From Lineolata rhizophorae (lineage: Eukaryota > Ascomycota > Dothideomycetes > Lineolatales > Lineolataceae), in contig MU001670.1 in NCBI GenBank assembly GCA_010093515.1, positions 2,095,942-2,156,511 on the forward strand: a stretch of DNA of 60,570 nt, in the 5' to 3' direction. The translations under genes were made by a program, and so were the position numbers. Within the stretch, counting starts at the first letter, position 1. Each line of letters opens with the position of its first letter. Positions 57,351 through 60,570 of the stretch are shown one piece after another. The notes below the pieces were generated by a model. That model saw only the letters and a program-made list of their open reading frames with translations, made no database searches and was not told the origin of the DNA.

Positions 57351-57950
57351 GGCGCGGGCGGATAGTCGAGCTGCCAGGTGACAGCGACGTGCTCCGGAGG
57401 GTGGAAAAGAGAAAGCGAAAGACTGGGACGACAAAAGAAAGGAGCGAGTGATGGGCGGGAGGGTGTGCTCAAGAAAGGTGCGGCCCGCCTGACGTCCTCT
57501 AGCATATTGAGATGAACTGTAAAAGGCAATCTACAGCCGACTTTACTTCAAGGCATGAGCTGGCCGTCGCCCTTGGCGTCCAGGAAATAACGGGGGTAGA
57601 ATCAAGGTGAAACGGGTGAAACGGGCCAACGCCGTCCACCGACGTCAATTAGCTCGCTTACACCCATGCAAGTCAGTCAACTTCAGCCCCGTTTCTCCCT
57701 GCTCCCCGAGCGTTCGAGCGAATTGCCAATTTTGCGCATGAAATTGTTTAATAAATCCCATGTTGGCCATGCCACGCTCGATGCAGTCCGCCCGTGTCGA
57801 ACTCCTCGTCCCGGAATGGCCTCCTTGCCGGCTACCCCATAGTCAGCGTGCCCCCTCTACCTCTCGCACTCCCGCATCTTCTTTTTCATCGCCTTCTTCG
57901 CTCGCTCTCCATCCCTCCTCTTGGCATTCGAGAGGTCGCGCGCTGCAGCA
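57351..57950. promoter_or_regulatory. Divergent promoter of the two secreted-protein paralogues
   Basis: 600 bases between the two starts. It includes a duplicated GGTGAAACGGGTGAAACGGG (about 57607-57626) and C/T-rich leader sequence at 57850-57940 before copy B. Confidence 0.55.
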
Positions 57951-58856
57951 ATGGCGTCCCGCTCGTTTGTAGCTCTCGTTTTCTTCGCCTGCGCGCTCCT
58001 CTTCCTCGGGTACATACCGCACCGGGCCGCAGCGCAATCATCCGCCCCGGCAACGACCTCCTTCCCGACCACCAACGGCACGACGAACGGCACATCGCCT
58101 ACGAGCACGAGAAGCGGCTCCGTCGGCTCCGCCTCTGGCCCTCCCGACGTGTGGCTGAACGTGCCGGACCTTTCAGTCGGCCGCATCGAGCTCGACGTGG
58201 ACGATTTGCGCGCCGACATCAACCTCAACGCTGCCGTCGCCGGCCTCGTCAACGTCAATGCAGGCGTCGCGGTCTCGATTCAAAAAGTCAACATCACCAT
58301 ATCCGAAGTCCAAGCGAAACTCGACCTCGTAGTCCGCCTCGGCCACCTTGTCGACATTGTCAACCGCGTCTTTGACTCGCTCGACCTCAATCCCTTGCTC
58401 ATCAGCGCGGTGAGCACCGTCACGGGTCTCGTAGACACCGTCGTCGGCGAGGTCGCGGGCCTGCTAGGATCTATCACTCAGGGCGGCAACACGGTATCGT
58501 TCCTGATCGACAACTTAGGCAACATCATCTCGCAGGTGCTGGGCGGCGACGGCAACCCGGTCAGCCAAATCGTGGGCGACTACAAGCAGAATATGACGTT
58601 CACTGGCGACAGCCAGACGCTTCCCAACGGCCTAATCCAAAAGACGTATACCTATTCCCCGCTCAACGCGCTAGTCGACATTATCACCAACGCCGCCGGG
58701 CAGGTCGTTCAGGCCACGGTTCAGCGGTCTAGCACAAGCGGCTCGTCCGGCGGCGGCAGTCCGAGCACCAGCGCCGCAGCCACGACGACGACAGGTGCAG
58801 GTGCGAGCACGAGCGCACCCTCCTCGGCCAGCGCGACGCCCACTACGACCGGATAG
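57951..58856 (+). CDS. Secreted protein of an uncharacterised fungal family, copy B
   Basis: Single exon, 301 residues. Signal peptide MASRSFVALVFFACALLFLG...AAAQ (cleavage near 29). Ser/Thr-rich linker, then the same core as copy A: PPDVWLNVPDLSV, IELDVDDLRADINLNAAV, VNAGVAVSIQKVNITI, VRLGHLVDIVN and FDSLDLNPLL, followed by GGDGNPVSQIVGDYKQNMTF, equivalent to the DNDGNIYDQKVVGHYSSDMTF of copy A. Unlike copy A it ends in a long Ser/Thr/Gly/Ala-rich tail (TSAAATTTTGAGAST...), likely heavily O-glycosylated. No clear hydrophobic end for GPI anchoring, so probably secreted or wall-associated. Family function unknown. Confidence 0.8.
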   Translation: MASRSFVALVFFACALLFLGYIPHRAAAQSSAPATTSFPTTNGTTNGTSPTSTRSGSVGSASGPPDVWLNVPDLSVGRIELDVDDLRADINLNAAVAGLVNVNAGVAVSIQKVNITISEVQAKLDLVVRLGHLVDIVNRVFDSLDLNPLLISAVSTVTGLVDTVVGEVAGLLGSITQGGNTVSFLIDNLGNIISQVLGGDGNPVSQIVGDYKQNMTFTGDSQTLPNGLIQKTYTYSPLNALVDIITNAAGQVVQATVQRSSTSGSSGGGSPSTSAAATTTTGAGASTSAPSSASATPTTTG

Positions 58857-59961
58857 GCAACCCCGGCCCGGCGGGGGAGGAGGTTGAAAAAGGAGGGGTC
58901 ATCCGGGAGATGCTGGTTCTCGTTCGCCTTATTACAGAAAATAATATTGGGGATTTCAACGCGCGCCGTGAACGAAACGCAATTCGTGATTCCCTAGGAG
59001 CTCTCAGGCCCACCAGTTAGACCCCGACCTTGCATGGCAAAACTTGGAATGTTGGTGTTCCCACGACCACGCCCCCCGCTGCAACTCGAAGTGCGTTTCC
59101 GGGGTGGCATCCCGACATCTGCAGCTCCAAGGGGGCGACCCGCCTACGGGCCAATTGTAAACACAGTCGACCTCTGCATGGTACGTGGAGCCTTATTTTG
59201 ATTGGCCTTGTTTAAGGGGCTGCGGAAATAAGTATGTATACAAGGCGCAAGAAACTTGGAAGTGGAAACCGGGATGCCACGCACGTGTACATAGCGGGGT
59301 CGGACGCTTTGGCCAGCGCTCGGGTCAACGTCGCGCTATCGCGTATCGCCAGCGCGTCGACACTCTGGTCGTCTGCGCGCGCGCGCGGTAGTAATCGCCT
59401 CGTGCGCTATCCTAGGCCAGGTTACAGGCGTCGCAACTAGAGACACGTCGTGTAAGAGCATCAACAGCGAGAGGCGTTATACATTAAAAAGATACGTCAT
59501 TCTTTGATTAACTACTACCGGTTATACTGTATAAGAGATGAGCTGCGATTATTGTAAAGAAGGGGACTAAGGAGAAGAGTAAGGAGGAGTAAGGAACGGG
59601 AGCGAGGACGAGGTGGATCTGCGGGACCTTAAGGTTGAAATGAGGCGAGATCGTGGGGACTTGGGTGAAAATCGCATCGCGCGAGCGCGACCGTAAAATC
59701 TCCCGCATTGGCCCCGTATCCGCTTTAAAATACTCGAAATTAGTATCGTTGAAAGCGGCAAACACGGTTAATCTGCTAAATCTGCTAGAACCTGGGGTCA
59801 AGAGAGTAGAAACAAGGCTATTTAGTCCTAGAAATAGTTTTTATAGTTTATAGAGCGGGGATATTTAAGTAACGTGTAGTACCCCCTGGTCGGTCAGACC
59901 CCCTGGTCGGTCAGACCCCCTGGTCGGTCAGCTTCCATCATCACCACCACAAATCATCTCA
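58857..59961. other. Subtelomeric intergenic region, no host gene seen
   Basis: 1.1 kb with a GCGCGCGCGCG run (near 59375-59390) and falling GC to the right. 59470-59880 is AT-rich with short frames only and is probably 3' flank of the transposon that follows. The 16-base tandem repeat is listed separately. Confidence 0.5.
59882..59931. repeat. Three tandem copies of a ~17-base unit, possibly a transposon end
   Basis: The word ACCCCCTGGTCGGTCAG occurs three times in a row (copies start at about 59882, 59898 and 59915 with one-base differences at the joins), 31 bases beyond the stop codon of the transposase tail. Fungal pogo/Fot1-like elements often have short G/C-rich repeats next to their terminal inverted repeats, so this may be the element's 3' end. 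The left-end element has a related CCCGGTCAG word after its stop. Confidence 0.7.
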
Positions 59962-60430
59962 TTACTCGATCAATTTTGAAGCAATTTCATCAGCTTGGGT
60001 ATCATCATGATCTCTAGCTCTTGGAGTATCGTCCTGGCATGTCCTGGAGTTGTGTCCTTTGATACCACATTTACCACATCGTCTTCTCTTCGTGGCGACC
60101 CCAACCACGATGGGAGCATCATCAGCCAAATCCTTCGCCCACTGCTCCTCCAGCTCCTGGTTGTCAATCATTTCTTGTCCATCAAGTACACTAAGGGGCC
60201 CATCTTGCTTGATCAGCTTTCTCTTGCGCTTTTTCCGTCCAGAAAGCTCCTCATTTGCCTGTCGAAGATGCTTGGCTTCGGCGGTGATCAGCACCTTCGT
60301 ATGGACCTCCACTTGGATGCGTTTTCCCAGCGATTCCAATGCCTCCAGGATGGGAGTTGGAGAGCTGCCCTGATGGCTGGCAATTCTTGTCTTGTTGAGC
60401 TCAGTCTGGCACCGAAATTCAATGGCACTC
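59962..60430 (-). mobile_element. Telomere-truncated pogo/Fot1-like transposase tail with zinc knuckle
   Basis: An open minus-strand frame of about 155 codons ends at 59962 and runs open to 60429, where it meets the telomere repeat; no start or catalytic domain remains. Order of features matches the C-terminal part of fungal CENP-B/pogo-type transposases: a helix with LNKTRIASHQGSS, coiled coil (LRQANEELSGRKKRKRKL), an acidic helix (QELEEQWAKDLADD), a basic KRRRC patch and a CCHC zinc knuckle CGKCGIKGHNSRTC. A plain cut-and-paste DNA element, 5'-truncated at the chromosome end. Confidence 0.7.
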
Positions 60431-60570
60431 TTAGGGTTAGGGTTAGGGTTAGGGTTAGGGTTAGGGTTAGGGTTGGGGTTAGGGTTAGGGTTAGGGTTAG
60501 GGTTAGGGTTAGGGTTAGGGTTAGGGTTAGGGTTAGGGTTAGGGTTAGGGTTAGGGTTAGGGTTAGGGTT
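60431..60570 (+). repeat. Telomeric repeat array (TTAGGG)n
   Basis: About 23 TTAGGG units in the 5'-to-3' direction, running to the window end: the G-rich strand pointing outwards, as at a true chromosome terminus. One unit near 60472-60477 reads TTGGGG; the rest are perfect. It abuts the transposase frame with no intervening subtelomeric repeat. Confidence 0.98.

Overview
The window is the end of a chromosome arm of a filamentous ascomycete (Pezizomycotina). About 140 bases of TTAGGG repeats close the right end. Genes have short GT-AG introns with CTRAC-type branch sites, and the families include Scd6, Abp2, PEX39, yapsin and secondary-metabolism-type P450s. Species cannot be named from the sequence alone. 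Exon boundaries below were worked out by eye; reading frame was checked across every proposed junction.

Left part (1-25 kb), core genome: the tail of a pogo/Fot1-like transposase (1-254), then replication factor C subunit (1574-3089, -), a GPI-anchored yapsin-like protease (6686-8367, +), the Scd6/LSM14 translational repressor (10991-13310, -), divergent from the peroxisomal import factor PEX39 (13767-14397, +, with a GC-AG intron), a peculiar ADP-ribosylglycohydrolase-like remnant (15065-15993, -), a single-pass membrane protein (16824-17666, -), a PMP47/ANT1-type peroxisomal carrier (18695-19977, -) and, divergent from it, a very large ARS-binding protein 2 homologue (21262-25095, +).

Middle (25-29.5 kb): a gene-poor, lower-GC stretch holding one orphan gene (26566-27423, -).

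Right part (29.5-56 kb), accessory and subtelomeric: a dense block of fourteen metabolic genes. It holds a sugar-type MFS transporter, epoxide hydrolase, beta-carbonic anhydrase, alpha/beta hydrolase, type-B carboxylesterase, P450-a, metallo-beta-lactamase-fold hydrolase, FAD aromatic-type monooxygenase, P450-b, covalent-FAD (BBE-type) oxidase, MFS-1, beta-hydroxyacid dehydrogenase, NmrA-like reductase and MFS-2. From 36.4 to 55.6 kb the genes sit mostly in divergent pairs sharing promoters, the two P450s are paralogues and MFS-1/MFS-2 are paralogues. No PKS, NRPS, terpene cyclase, prenyltransferase or cluster transcription factor is visible. I read this as a catabolic/detoxification cluster, or a tailoring block split from its backbone enzyme; the substrate is unknown. 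The enzymes fit a route of uptake, oxidation (P450s, FAD monooxygenase, BBE oxidase), hydrolysis of epoxide/ester/lactone bonds, and NAD(P)H reduction.

Last 4 kb: two divergently transcribed paralogous secreted proteins of an uncharacterised fungal family (56442-58856), small tandem repeats, and a zinc-knuckle pogo-like transposase tail whose reading frame runs directly into the telomere.
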